From the NCBI GenBank assembly GCA_039707655.1, contig CM077671.1, positions 245,286,595 to 245,350,594 of the forward strand: 64,000 bases of DNA, in the 5' to 3' direction. The position numbers were made by a program, and so were the translations under genes. The stretch's first letter is position 1. Every line of letters starts with the position of its first letter. This stretch comes from Elymus sibiricus (lineage: Eukaryota > Streptophyta > Magnoliopsida > Poales > Poaceae). The notes beneath the pieces were generated by a model. It was not told the DNA's origin and made no database searches. It was given only the letters and a program-made list of their open reading frames with translations. Positions 32,380-44,022 of this stretch are shown here, one piece after another.

Positions 32380-33753
32380 GTCCAAGAGGTGCCACCTGAG
32401 TTGCAACCTCTCCTACAACAATATGAAAAGTTGTTCCAAGAGCCCAGTGGGCTACCTCCCAATAGACCCTATGATCACAGAATTCCATTAGTAGAAGGAG
32501 CAAAAGTGGTAGACCCTATAGAGTGCCACATCACCAGAAGGAAATATTAGAGAAAATTATATTGGATTTGTTGAAAAAGGGGATAATAAGACCTAGTACT
32601 AGTCCATTTTCCTCCCTTGTGTTACTGGTTAAGAAAAAAGATGGATCTTGGAGACTGTGTACTGACTACAGAAAACTGAATGCTATCACTGTTAAAAATA
32701 AATACCCGAAATTCCAGTAATTGAGTATTTATTGGACCAACTTAAAGGAGCAATTTTTTCTCCAAGATTGATTTAAGAAATGGATATCATCAGATAAGAG
32801 TGGTTGAAGAAGATATCCCCAAGCCAACATTTTCCACACACACGGGACTATTTGAGTATTTGGTAATGCCCTTTGGCCTCACTAATGGCCCTCCAACATT
32901 CCAAGCTCTTGTGAATGTGCTATTTGTCCCTCTCAAGTTTGTAGTGGTGTTCTTTGATGATGTTCTTCAGTTTTTCCATAGAAGAGCATCAAGCACATCT
33001 AACAAAAGTGTTTGACATTCTCCAAGCAAACAAATTGTATGCTAAGCTAGACAAATGCTCCTTTGGTCAGAGAGAGGTGGAGTACGTGGGCCATATCATT
33101 AACTCAGAGGGAGTGTCTACAGATCCTTGCAAAATCAGAGATATCCAGGAGTGGTATGTCCCTACTACTGTAACTGAACTGAGAAGTTTCTTTGGTTTAA
33201 GTGGCTACTACAGAAGGTTTATCCAGGGTTATGGGATAATATGGAGGCCTCTGTTTGACTGCTTGAAGAAAGACACTTTCTCTTGGTAAGAGGACCTAAA
33301 GAGAGCTTTTGTGGCCCTCAAAAACAAGCTTACCAGTGCACCAGTGTTAGCACTACCAGACTTTACAAAGCCATCTATACTAGAAACTGATGCTAGTGGA
33401 TATGGTCTGGGAGTTGTATTAATGCAAGAGGGCATGCCTATTTCTTATTTCAGTAAGGCCATTGGGCCCAAAGCAGCTGCTATGTCCACTTATGACAGGG
33501 AAGCAATGGCTATCATTGAAGCTTTTAAAAAGTGGAGGCACTATTTCCTAGCCAGGAAAGTATAAAGTACATTCAGGAACAGAATATTACTGAGGGGATT
33601 CAACATAAGTTGTTGCTCAAGCTCCTAGGATACAATTTCACTATTGAGTATATAAAAGGGAAAGAAAATAGAGCCGCTGATGCACTCTCCAGAGTTAAAC
33701 ACAAAGTTTCTTCTTTCACTGCTAGTGTCACTGCACCTACTTGGGTGAAATAG
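32380..33753 (+). pseudogene. Gypsy reverse transcriptase and RNase H remnant
   Basis: RT blocks in order: [48 protein letters not shown] (other frame, near 32770), [16 protein letters not shown], then the catalytic VFFDDV (near 32950), VEYVGHIIN and LRSFFGLSGYYRRFI. RNase H: PSILETDASGYGLGVVLMQ (Asp in the first active-site block), then YDREAMAIIEAF and ENRAADALSR. Several stops and frameshifts (near 32548, 32718, 32980, 33288 and 33565) make it inactive. Confidence 0.9.
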
Positions 33754-33917
33754 GTAATCAAAAGCTACCAAGAAGATAGCAAGATAAAGGAATTCATTGC
33801 TGAATGTGTTGTTGGTAAGGCAAACACTGCTGCTTACTCCTTCAGAAATGGTATATTCACATGTCATAACAAAATTGTGGTGGGCACAACACTAATCTCA
33901 GGGAAGATATCCTGAAG

Positions 33918-34800
33918 GTGTTTCATAACTCTGAATTAGGAGGGCATTCTGGAGAAAGAGCTACCTATCAGAGGGTAAAGCTGGTATTTCATTGGCATGG
34001 GTTGAAACAAGATGTCATTGCATTTGTTAAGAAGTGTCCAGTATGCCAGCTTAATAAAGCTGAACATTCCCCTTACCCTGGCTTATTAGAGCCCCTCCCA
34101 GTTCTAGATTTTGCTTGGGCCCACATCAATATGGATTTTATTGAAGGATTGCCCACTTCTGAAAACAAAAACTTAATCCTAGTTGTGGTGGACAGATTTA
34201 CTAAATATGCCCATTTCATAGCAATGCAGCATCCCATCACAGTGCAATCTGTAGCTAGAACATTCTATGACAATATATTCAAGTTACATGGCATGCCCTT
34301 GGTCATTGTTACAGACAGGGACATAATTTTTACCAGTAATTTATGGAAACAGTTGTTCAAATCTCTGAAGGTCAAACTGCAAAAGAGCACTAGCTACCAC
34401 CCCCAATCTGATGGCCAAACTGAAATAGTTAATAAATGTTTGGAGAATTATTTGAGGTGCATGTGTTTTCAGCAACCCAAAAAGTGGCATGTGTGGATGG
34501 CTTTAGAAGAATGGTGGTACAATACTTGTTTCCATACATCACTACAGATGACACCATTTCAAGCATTATATGGATTTCCTCCTCCAATGATAGCTGAATC
34601 AGCATTGCCAGATACTATTTGGGAGGACAATGATAATCTGCTGTAGAACAGGGAATTGGCAGTGGAAGTAATTAAGCAGAACTTGATCAAACAACAAGCT
34701 AGAATGAAGCATTATGCTGGTAAGAAGAGAAAGGAGAGAGAATTCTAAGTGGTAGACATGGTTTACTTGAAGTTACATCCATATAGGCACACTTCCCTCG
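33918..34800 (+). pseudogene. Gypsy integrase, N-terminal and catalytic part
   Basis: The frame 33918-34646 starts in the HHCC zinc-binding region (HNSELGGHSGE...CPVCQ). It keeps the DDE triad environment: Asp in MDFIEGLP, Asp in VTDRD, Glu in SDGQTEIVNK. Further downstream are WMALEEWWYNT and PFQALYGFPPP. It stops at 34644, shortly before the insertion of the pol-less element at 34801; the C-terminal part resumes at 43181. Confidence 0.9.
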
Positions 34801-35856
34801 TGATGCGGAGCATCCTACTGACATCACCATGACAAGAGTCCGTTTGGCAAGTGACACGTGCCACAACTACTTCACATACATAAAGGTGAATCATCTCCTT
34901 TACACGTGTTCACTTGACCCCTTCGAGGATGGTATACTACTTGACACTCTTCTCGTGTGCATGCATAGGTATTGTCGGAGCTTCACGGATGACGAGGAGG
35001 AGTGCCGGCACCTACGTACAACTACACCATCCGCGAGGGAAGCTTGGAAGCGAAGAAGGAAGAAGAGCCAGGACACCTTCCAGGCCCCGGACATCCGACT
35101 CTTGGCCTGGACATCTGGCCCCTAGAGATCACACAAGCGCCAAGGGCAAGCTGCAGCCGAAACTACAGGGCCCGGACATACGGCCCCTAGACCCCGGACA
35201 TCCGGCCAGCCCCGGAAATCTGGCCCCTTGCCTGGATATCCGACCGCGAGAAGCCAGAACCAAAGCTCTCTGACCAGACGCAGCCCGGACATCCGGCCCA
35301 GCCACCCGGACATCCGACACAGCACCGAAGCCCCGGACATCCGGCCCCTCGGCCCGGACATTCGGCCCCTGTGTGGCAGACGTGGGCCAACAGGCCATGT
35401 ACCTCCCTCTCACTTACCCCTTCGTGGCTAGGACTATATATACTCCACCCCCTCCTCATTTCTCGGGTTAGCAAAGTGATAGCTCATTCATAGATGAGCT
35501 TTGCTCCTTCCTCTACCTCTCCCATGGAGCTCGAGACCTCCACCGGAGAAGATCCATGGAGGATGTCAAGGCCCCTTCCAAGGGAAGATTCGTCTACGGA
35601 TTTCAAGGCACATCTCTCCTAAAGATTTGGATGAACTACCCATGTATCTTTATTTCCATTGTTGTTCTTGGATCTTGATGCATCCCGTGTATTGCTTGTG
35701 ATTTGAGGAGTACTTGGTGTGGATCTTGTCCAATAGAGTGTTTCTCTTTGATTTTCTCCACGTTTTCCCCTCTTGTTCTTCGTGTTCATCGTGTTCTTCC
35801 TCAAATCCACCCCCAATTCGTGAAGATCGGGCCACCCTCGGGTTTGCCCCGTATCA
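34801..35856 (+). repeat. 5' LTR of the pol-less element
   Basis: 1056 bp, near-identical to 42117-43175. A TATA box (TATATATA, 35435-35442) lies downstream of an array of CCGGACATCCGG units (about 35085-35370). The stretch after the TATA box, with GATAGCTCATTCATAGATGA, would be R/U5. Confidence 0.93.
35085..35370. repeat. Array of CCGGACATCCGGCCC near-palindromes in the LTR
   Basis: Repeated units of CCGGACATCCGG or close variants (CCGGACATACGG, CCGGAAATCTGG, CTGGATATCCGA) occur throughout, many followed by CCCC. Each has 5-bp arms CCGGA/TCCGG around CA or AA. The same array recurs in the 3' LTR (42400-42690), and a smaller cluster lies internally (about 36165-36300). ORFs across it read as repeated PDIRP, an artefact of the motif. 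Confidence 0.92.
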
Positions 35857-35859
35857 TTT

Positions 35860-35873
35860 TGGTATCATGAGCC
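35860..35873 (+). other. Primer-binding site of the pol-less element
   Basis: TGGTATCATGAGCC starts four bases after the LTR end; it resembles the initiator-Met tRNA site TGGTATCAGAGCC with one extra T. Confidence 0.75.
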
Positions 35874-37555
35874 ACGTTGCCATGAATTTGGAGCCCTACC
35901 CCCCATGTTCTAGCCATTAGTTCGAATTTTTCTCCCCAATTTCGAAAATTCCCCACAAAAAATAGCCCCAAATTTTTTCTTGTGATTTGTTGTTCTTGTG
36001 AGTTTTTGTTGATTTTGATCCGTGGATTTGATGTTTGGCAAGTGGATCTACCTCCCTTGGCGTCCCCTATCCCTAATTCCACCATTTCCCCCTTCAATTT
36101 TGTCTTTGGAATCGCGAAATTCCGCCCCAAATCGAGTTCCCGAGCCCAATTCGTGATGTGGAATCGTCGGGCCGGACATTCGGGCCATCGGGTCGGACAT
36201 CCGGGCCCTAGGCCAGACATCTGGCCCCTGGAGCGCCATTCGCGTTGCTCTCTGGATACAGGGCCTCGGAAATCCGGCCAAACCTCCGGACATCCGGCCC
36301 CTGTAGGTTTCAGCCTTTCGTGTTTCACCGTTTTGGCCATAACTAATTCATCCGGACTCCGATTTAGGCGTTCTTTAGCTCGTTTTGTAGCTATTGACAT
36401 CCACCATCCCAAAAAATTAGTTCCACCATCATTTGACACCATCATATTTTTCAAAATTTGGCAAGTTTGCCTAGGCCCTCCACCATATCATCCGCAATAC
36501 CACCATAGACTTCCGCAACCTAACCCATTTTGGTTCCCCTTGCATTTGTGGTTGCTTTAGTTGTGATTTGAATCTCCTAAGGTGTTTAGGCTTATTAGGG
36601 ATGGTTGCTTCTTCATCAACCACCGGTGACTTGTATCGGTCCATCATCTACATCGACCACCGACGATCGACATCGACGACGACCATCCATTCTTTGAGAC
36701 CAACTTCAATCGGAAGCAAGGCCGGTTACCCCCGACTTCGTGAAAGGTTAAGTGTGACGAAGGTATACATTCCGCCATACACTTTTCCTTCCTTGCCATT
36801 ACATCTTGATAGCCACACCATCTTTGCGATTACCTTCATACCTATTGAGACTAGCTATCCGAGTATTGCCGGGCTTCGCGAAAACTTGTGCACCATAGTG
36901 ATACGATATCATATTGTTGCATCATTAGAAATATCATATAGTGCAATTGCATGCTCCCGTGCATATCTTGTGATACTTGTCTCATATATTTGGTTGAGGC
37001 TCAATAAGAATAGTGGAAAGGAAGAGAAGAGAGAAAAAAAAGCTTCTAAGCAAGAAAGAAAGATCATAAGCTTATAAGCAAAAGGAGTTGAGCATGAAAA
37101 GAGATACTTGTGCATGAGGATACATGGAATAGGAAAAGTTTTGCTTGCATGAATAGGATTGGTGCACAGTGGTGAATCGTGTCCAAACGTGCAATCAAGC
37201 TAGCGTCTCTCCTTGTGTTTGTGCAACAAGAGCTTAGTCATCGTTAGGCAATTTTGTATTGCTCATCCCTATAGTTGCACAAGCCCATTATCCCACCGTG
37301 TGTGTTTCTTTATTGCCCTCTATATTGTGATCGCTTGCTTTGCATTTTGAGTCCATTGGATTGATTTCAACATTTACAATATCTTGGACTTCAATTTGCA
37401 TGAATTTGTGCCACTAACCCCACCGAGCTCCACTATAAGCCATTTGTGTAGGTTGTGAGAATTGGACAAGGTTTTTCATCAAGTGCACTCTTTTCCTTGC
37501 TTACATTGTGGTCTTTTGAGATCCATCTACAACTTCGGAAAGAGGTAACTTTGGT
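35874..37555 (+). other. Leader region of the pol-less element
   Basis: 1.7 kb between primer-binding site and gag, without a convincing ORF. It holds an internal cluster of CCGGACATCCGG-type units (about 36165-36300) and a purine-rich patch near 37010-37065. Packaging signals would be expected here by analogy. Confidence 0.6.
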
Positions 37556-38689
37556 ATGTTCATTTCATCTCGTTCTCACGCCTTCTCGAGTGCTTCCATG
37601 GATAGGGACGGCACATCTCCTTCGGTCTACAACAACAATGACGAGTTCGATGCCATGAAGAAAACCATCAACGCCAAGTTGGATGCTCACATGGAGGAGC
37701 TCAAGGTCCTCATCAACATCGGCAAGAGGTCTTCCTCATCTTTGAGAAGACGCTCAAGTGCACATGCTTCCGAGCTACCATCTCCGGCAAGATCACCTCG
37801 GCATCGACACCATCAACGACATGAAGAAATAACAATGCCAACATCAAGGCGTCCAACAAAGAACAAGTGTGAGGGTCACGAGCTCGACACCAACCACCGC
37901 TCAATGACTTCACCACCTACCTTGGCATCTTCGCCTTTGGATATGCGGCATCTTCGCCGACACGCACCTAAAGAGAAGCTCCCCAAGCTCAAGACCGCGA
38001 CTTCCATGAGCTACTACGACTTCCACATTCCATTCTATGGGACTCATGACCCCGAAGAGTACCTCGAGTGGGAGCGCAACATGGACACCTACCTCAAGCT
38101 ACTTCAAGTCCCTTCCAAAGACCAAGTGAAGTGCGCCACAAGAAACTTCCATGACTACGCGTCAACATGGTGGCTTCACACAGCTTCGAAGAGCTTAGAC
38201 ATGAGTTGGTCCAAGACGAAGAAAGCTATGAGGAGAGAGTTTGTGCCTTCTACATACACGAAACATCTTCAACGCCAATTGGAGGACACCATACAAGGAT
38301 CCAAGTCCCTCGATGAGTACTTCATGAAGATGAAGAAAGCCTTGCGACGAGCCGGCGTGGACGACCCCATTTGGATGAAGTTCCACTTCATGATGGGATT
38401 GAACAACGACATCGCCAAGACCATCTTCCACAACAACTACGAGTCTCTCGACGACATCTACGTTGGTGCTCTCAAGGCGGAACAAGAACTCAAGGCCAAG
38501 GCTACTCGACCCCGAGCACACTTCGCGACGACCAAGCTCCACAACGACGAGCACGAGGATGGTACCACCAGGATGTCCAAGACCGACGAGCTCCACGACG
38601 ACGCTCCCAAGTCCGACTTCACCGCCATCCCTCTTTGTGGCATTGACGATGCCGAGTCTAGACGACTCTTTTTCAAGACGGCGCGGTGA
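37556..38689 (+). CDS. Gag-like protein of the pol-less element (377 aa)
   Basis: One uninterrupted frame. The N-terminal 130 residues are Ser/Arg/His rich. Residues about 155-310 match the retrotransposon gag core: HIPFYGTHDPEEYLEWERNM, STWWLHTA, MRREFVPSTY, QLEDTIQGSKSLDEYFMKMK and FMMGLNNDIAKTIF. No CCHC zinc knuckle follows, unlike most Gypsy gags. It would form the particle and bind element RNA. It ends in TGA at 38687-38689, overlapping the next frame by a few bases. The start could be this Met or the one in SASMDRDG, 18 residues on. Confidence 0.8.
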   Translation: MFISSRSHAFSSASMDRDGTSPSVYNNNDEFDAMKKTINAKLDAHMEELKVLINIGKRSSSSLRRRSSAHASELPSPARSPRHRHHQRHEEITMPTSRRPTKNKCEGHELDTNHRSMTSPPTLASSPLDMRHLRRHAPKEKLPKLKTATSMSYYDFHIPFYGTHDPEEYLEWERNMDTYLKLLQVPSKDQVKCATRNFHDYASTWWLHTASKSLDMSWSKTKKAMRREFVPSTYTKHLQRQLEDTIQGSKSLDEYFMKMKKALRRAGVDDPIWMKFHFMMGLNNDIAKTIFHNNYESLDDIYVGALKAEQELKAKATRPRAHFATTKLHNDEHEDGTTRMSKTDELHDDAPKSDFTAIPLCGIDDAESRRLFFKTAR

Positions 38690-41600
38690 CGACCATGACT
38701 ATGGAGCCACTCAAGGAACATGCTTTGGAGGTGAGCGACAAGGTGGCGAGCAAGGATGAAGCTTCCATCTTTGGAGGCGAGAGTGATGATGTGCCATCTT
38801 CGGCCTTCATCCACGGCGACGGTGACGAGTTGGTTGAGCATGGGATTTTCCCTCCGACCACCGCGGCGTTTGGTGATGAGTTGAGAGACTTGGGCCACCA
38901 TATTGAGAGTGAGAGTGACTTCACCACTAGCTCCATATATGATGAGTTGCCTAAATTCCCATGTGAGGAGAGCCACAAACCCCATCACTTGAGTGAGATG
39001 AGTGACTCAACCATATGTGAGTTTGAGTGCACCTACCTTGAGGGAGTGAGTGAGCCACAACACTTAGTGAGTGAGGTAGTTGAGAGGGCATGTGAGGCCA
39101 CTATGATTTCTAACAACTTAACCTCTACTCCTATTGTGTCTTCTTCTTTGGTGCTAGGTCTCCTACATGACGACACGCCTACCCTCGATGATTCCATCCC
39201 TCCAATGGGAATGACGATGGCCATGGTGGACGATGATGCCCCACCCACATGGTTCCATCATGATGTTGGCCACGAGTTGGTCCTTCCTACCTCACCTACA
39301 TCACATGAGCGGAGCTCTAAAGGTAGCATATGTGAAGGTTCTTCGCTTGTCCCACTAGTAGACTATCTTGCCATTGATTGCTCGCATGATGTTGATCACC
39401 TTATGGACACACCACATGCTATGTCTTCTTCATGCTTTAATGGCCACTTATTTTTGATGAATATGATGATGAGCATGTTGAATTACCTAGTTGTGATGCT
39501 ATACTCCATAGGATAACATGTGAAAACTCTATTGGTCACATCATGTTTGATAATCCGCTAAACTTGTCATATGCTATGCGTGAAATTTCCCATATTGCAT
39601 CTTTGCAATCTCACCGTAGCAACTATGCATATCCCATCAAAATTAATCCCATTTGCTCATATGGCATAGACGACAAGCCCATGGTTATTGGCATTTGCTT
39701 TTCTTGTGATGATATTGCCATGCTTCCTTTGCATCATTTGCGCAATAATTCTCATATGCCATGGCATGATCTCCATGATTTGGAAATGCATTGTTTTGGA
39801 TGTTGTCCATCCTCTCCGAATTATGCTTCCGCTATTGCACATGAGGAGACCCAAATAGTTTCCTCATACATGTTAGGAGATTTTGTTCCATCCCATCCAT
39901 TGCATGAGCCCAATTATTGTGTGCACCATCCGCATATCATGAATAACAATGCTCTCGATATTTCAAGTGATGCACTACATAGTTCTAGTCTCCATTATGC
40001 CATACATAATAATAAACCTTTCATGATGGATGACATGTTCTTATATCATGCATCTCACTTATTTGAGAATTGGATATTTTGTGCTAACGAATACAAGCAC
40101 ATGCACATCCTAACGGATGATGTATACATATACCACGCGCACACAATTTTCCCTTTGCCTTTGTTGTGTGTAGATACTCATGATTACTCGTCAACCTCAC
40201 AATCCCATGAGTTGACGAAAAGAGCTCTTGAGAGCACCGATGCTTTGGGATCCACCGGAATGTGTCTCCAACCATTCCCCTCGTGCAAGGACTTCACGCA
40301 TTTCTTCTACATGGCTCTCACATGGCTATGACTTCTTACTCATTACACTTATTATGCCTATATTGCCATGTTCACTTTGCATGATATGCTCATTTCTAGG
40401 CTCTTGCCATGCATTTGTGACCCATGCTTTGCATCTCACATGACACTTGATTATATGACTTGTATGTGTATTTGCAAGCTTGGTGGAGATATTACTTGCC
40501 ACTGCTATGTTTGCTTTGTGCTCCATGTCTATGATGATACTTTGCTCTTGCTTCATGCTCGCGATATGTCATGTGCATTATTGTTGTCCACTATTTGCTC
40601 ACATGACATGATTGCCATGATTTCCTCTAGTATGTTGCATCTTCGCACTACTAGTTTGCACGACATGATCACTATGCTTGCTTGTGTTGCATCATCGATG
40701 TGCTTCTTTTATGCGGTTGATGACAACCATTGCCATGCTTCGCACATGATTGCTATCGCCTGTTGTCATATGTCTCCATGTGTTGCCTCTTTCATGCTAG
40801 ATTTGCCATGTATTGAGTGCACCGATGTTATTAAATTTGCTAATGAGATTGCCCCCATAGCTTTCTCTCATATTATTGGAGCTTTTGACATCTTTCATGC
40901 GAAGCATGCCTGCCTTCCTTCTTTGCACAATATGCCTAGTGCCATGAATATAGACATTGTTGCATCATATTATTCATGCACTTTTGCTTCTAATTGTTAT
41001 GTGCACGAGAAAAGAACCATCATGATGGATGATGTGTTTGTCTACCATGCACATACATTGTTTCCTTTGTTGTGTGTATGTGTAGGATACTTGGACTACA
41101 TGTCAACTTTCACTTCATGTGAGTTGACCATTCGAGCTCTTGAGAGCGAGCCATGCTACACCCACACGATTCTACATCGCACTTGCTTGCGCATCGACAT
41201 TGTGAAGGACGCACAAGGACAAGTTTTCAAGGTGACATCCTTCTTGAGCATGGATATTGTGGATCATCCTACTTGTGTTGCTTGTATCATGACACATATT
41301 GGTCATCTTGGACCACTTACTTGCACACATGTTAGAGATATTGCTTTCACTCATGATTGCCATCGTTCCATGCCTCATGACATATATGCCTTGTGTGTTG
41401 CATCCAACTTGTGAATTGTTTGCCCTTATCATATGCTTGGTTGCAACAATGCCCATTCTTCACATTTGCCATGCCACATTGCTTGCTACATGCTTGACTT
41501 GATTGCCTCACACATGATGAACAATTGCTCTTTCTATTGTGTTGAGTGCCACACTATCTTCACTACACCATGTGCACATTCTCCTTGGATTGCCTTGCAC

Positions 41601-42071
41601 TTTGGATTGCGCCATGTGTTTAGACACTTCATATTGTTTGGTGTTGTGAATGATTCCTATGCTTATCATAGACCCTTTGTTGATTGCTTTGTGCATGCGT
41701 GCTATGACCTTAAGGTAGATGCTCGTTCTATTGTCATACATTTTAGCATCCCTACCTCACCTTTGCATACTTGTTCCCATGATGACTCCGCTTGTGCTCA
41801 AATTATATGCATACATGCCATGACACAATCCCTTGTCACACCATATGATATGCATGATGACAACACTTGTTCGGTGATTCACCACGTGAATGCTTGGTTT
41901 TGCACTAATGCTAACCACATTTGTTTTTCCAAGTGTTTGTCGTGTTTGCTCCTTTTGAAGGAATTACTAGTTGGTGCGACATTGGAGAGTGCCCATTTTG
42001 AGCTTGATGATGATGAGCTTTTGGGTGACCATCCACTTCTACATGGCGACACCATCTCCTTTCCATGGTGA
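38686..42071 (+). pseudogene. Long ORF region of unknown function in the pol-less element
   Basis: Four frames in series: 38686-39516, 39543-40331, 40368-41414, 41433-42071. The last three share one frame, separated by single stops at 40329-40331 and 41412-41414. The change before 39543 can be explained by one base in a T-run near 39447-39452. It was probably once a single ORF of about 1,100 codons. The first quarter is acidic (GGESDDVPSS, HGDGDELVEH); the rest is rich in His, Met, Cys, Ser and Tyr. A motif of the form MDDxFxYHAxxLF occurs near 40023, 40113 and 41025, the last two within a repeat of about 120 bp. No pol motif is seen. The last codons in another frame (FHGDLDFDPRTDL) resemble a Gypsy pol C-terminus. 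Confidence 0.7.
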
Positions 42072-42103
42072 TTTGGATTTTGATCCGAGGACGGATCTTT
42101 CCC

Positions 42104-42116
42104 AAGGGGGAGGGGA
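42104..42116 (+). other. Polypurine tract of the pol-less element
   Basis: AAGGGGGAGGGGA lies immediately before the 3' LTR start TGATGCGG at 42117, the expected plus-strand priming site. Confidence 0.88.
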
Positions 42117-43175
42117 TGATGCGGAGCATCCTACGGACATCACCATGACAAGAGTCCGTTTGGCAAGTGACACGTGCCACAACTACTTCACATACATAAA
42201 GGTGAATCATCTCCTTTACACGTGTTCACTTGACCCCTTCGAGGATGGTATACTACTTGACACTCCTCTCGTGTGCATGCATAGGTATTGTCGGAGCTTC
42301 ACGGATGACGAGGAGGAGTGCCGGCACCTACGTACAACTACACCATCCGCGAGGAAAGCTTGGAAGCGAAGAAGGAAGAAGAGCTAGGACACCTTCCAGG
42401 CCTCGGACATCCGACCCTTGGCCCGAACATCCGGCCCCTGGAGATCACACAAGCGCTAAGGGCAAGCTGCAGCCGAAAACTACAGGGCCCGGACATCCGG
42501 CCCCTAGACCCCGGACATCCGGCCAGCCCCGGAAATCCGGCCCCTTGCCCGGATATCCGGCCGCGAGAAGCCAGAACCGAAGCTCTCTGACCAGGCGCAG
42601 CCCGGACATCCGGCCCAGCCGCCCGGACATCCGGCACAGCACCGAAGCCCCGGACATCCGGCCCCTCGGCCCGGACATTCGGCCCCTGTGTGGCAGACGC
42701 GGGCCAACAGGCCATGTACCTCCCTCTCACTTACCCCTTCGTGGCTAGGACTATATATACTCCACCCCCTCCTCATTTCTCGGGTTAGCAAAGTGATAGC
42801 TCATTCATAGATGAGCTTTGCTTCTTCCTCTATCTCTCCCATGGAGATCGAGACCTCCACCGGAGAAGATCCATGGAGGATGTCAAGGCCCCTTCCAAGG
42901 GAAGATTCGTCTACGGATTTCAAGGCACATCTCTCCTAGAGATTTGGATGAACTACCCATGTGTATCTTTATTTCCATTGTTGTTCTTGGATCTTGATGC
43001 ATCCCGTGTATTGCTTGTGATTTGAGGAGTACTTGGTGTGGATCTTGTCCAATAGAGTGTTTCCCTTTGATTTTCTCCACGTTTTCCCCTCTTGTTCTTC
43101 GTGTTCATCGTGTTCTTCCTCAAATCCACCTCCAATTCGTGAAGATCGGGCCACCCTCGGGTTTGCCCCATATCA
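42117..43175 (+). repeat. 3' LTR of the pol-less element
   Basis: 1059 bp matching 34801-35856. TATATATA lies at 42752-42759 and CCGGACATCCGG units at about 42400-42690. It ends CATATCA and is followed by the TSD CCTCG. Confidence 0.94.
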
Positions 43176-43180
43176 CCTCG

Positions 43181-43577
43181 GCTTGCACAGACACCTAAAA
43201 CTACACTCCAAATTTTATGGTCTTTTCAGAGTACTGCAGAGAATTGGCCAGCATGCTTACAAATTATTGCCACCTAAAGGCTGTCAGCTACATAGTACAT
43301 TTCATGTCAGCCAACTCAAGAAACACATTGGCCCAACAGTAGTACCATCTTCACAATTACCACTGATAAGAGCTGATGGTATTATTAAGATGGTACCAGT
43401 ACTTGACAGAAAGTTAATTCCAAGGCCACAAGGCAGCATCAACATTCCTGTGGTTTGTTGATTGGTGAAATGGGTGAATATGCTAGTGGAGGAAGCTACG
43501 TGGGAGGATTCGGCCTTCATTCAAAAGGTTTTTCCTGCATTTCAAGCTTGAGGACAAGCTCAGTCTCAATCGGGTAT
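43181..43577 (+). pseudogene. Gypsy integrase C-terminus with chromodomain-like tail
   Basis: This continues the integrase frame interrupted at 34800. GPY/F-module-like text (SKFYGLFRVLQRIGQHAYKL, STFHVSQLKKHIG) is followed, after a stop at 43459-43461, by LVKWVNMLVEEATWEDSAFI. The latter has the W..EATWE pattern of chromodomains found at the end of chromovirus integrases, which help target insertion to particular chromatin. Confidence 0.85.
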
Positions 43578-44022
43578 TGTTAGGTCGTTTAGACAGAGTA
43601 AGTAACAGAGTCGAGGAAGTTCCCCTGTCCCCGCGTGCCGGAAGAAGTGAAGACCGAAGATCTTGCATCCAACGGCTCACACCGGAAGATACCGGTTCGC
43701 CAGGTTGCATCGCTTCAGGTCGTCGATCTTTGATCCGACGGTGATGAACGCGTCAACTACAATTGTTCACTTTCTGGCATAGCCATGTGCTCGTTGCCTT
43801 TTCTTTCTCTTTTCACTGAGTTGTAATGGCTATAAAGCCAGCTCCTGTCGCTCATTCAAGACTATGATAATTTGTATCGGGTGTAAACCCTAGCCACAGG
43901 TGGCGAGCTGAACCTACTTTCTTCTTTCCTTGCACTAAAACCCTAGCTCGAGCTCTCCAATCCTCTCTGAAATTGAGCAACTTTGTGTTCTTGTTCCCTG
44001 AATTACAAGCTAGAGCTTGACA
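43578..44022 (+). repeat. 3' LTR of the Gypsy element
   Basis: 445 bp, TGTTAGG...CTTGACA, followed by the TSD GCAAG. It contains the intact CCATGTGCTCG site that in the 5' LTR received the 2.5-kb solo LTR. Confidence 0.96.

Larger units (their letters stand above)
34801..43175 (+). mobile_element. Pol-less LTR retrotransposon (8.4 kb) with gag and a novel long ORF region, TSD CCTCG
   Basis: LTRs 34801-35856 and 42117-43175 both start TGATGCGGAGCATCCTAC and end in ATCA. CCTCG flanks the element at 34796-34800 and 43176-43180. A primer-binding site (35860) and polypurine tract (42104-42116) are present. Inside are a gag ORF (37556-38689) and ORF pieces 38686-42071 with no protease, RT, RNase H or integrase motif. 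It must depend on enzymes from a partner. By eye the LTRs differ at roughly a dozen of the first 440 positions, clearly fewer than in the surrounding Gypsy, consistent with later insertion. Confidence 0.93.
27182..44022 (+). mobile_element. Full-length chromovirus-like Gypsy retrotransposon, TSD GCAAG, with two nested insertions
   Basis: The LTRs begin TGTTAGG and end TTAACA/TTGACA, flanked by GCAAG at 27177-27181 and 44023-44027. A primer-binding site follows the 5' LTR. Gag, protease, RT, RNase H and integrase remnants follow in that order, with a chromodomain-like tail. Removing the 2.5-kb solo LTR (27393-29892) and the 8.4-kb element (34801-43175), each with one TSD copy, leaves about 5.96 kb with LTRs of about 446 bp, a typical size for small (Reina-like) chromoviruses. 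By eye the LTRs differ at about 16 of the first 210 positions, so it is old. Confidence 0.93.

Noticed and set aside
35122..35474. ORFs rich in SGPDIRP / CPGRGAGCPG on both strands (also 42230-42791)
   Set aside because: They are translations of the CCGGACATCCGG array in the LTR, not proteins.
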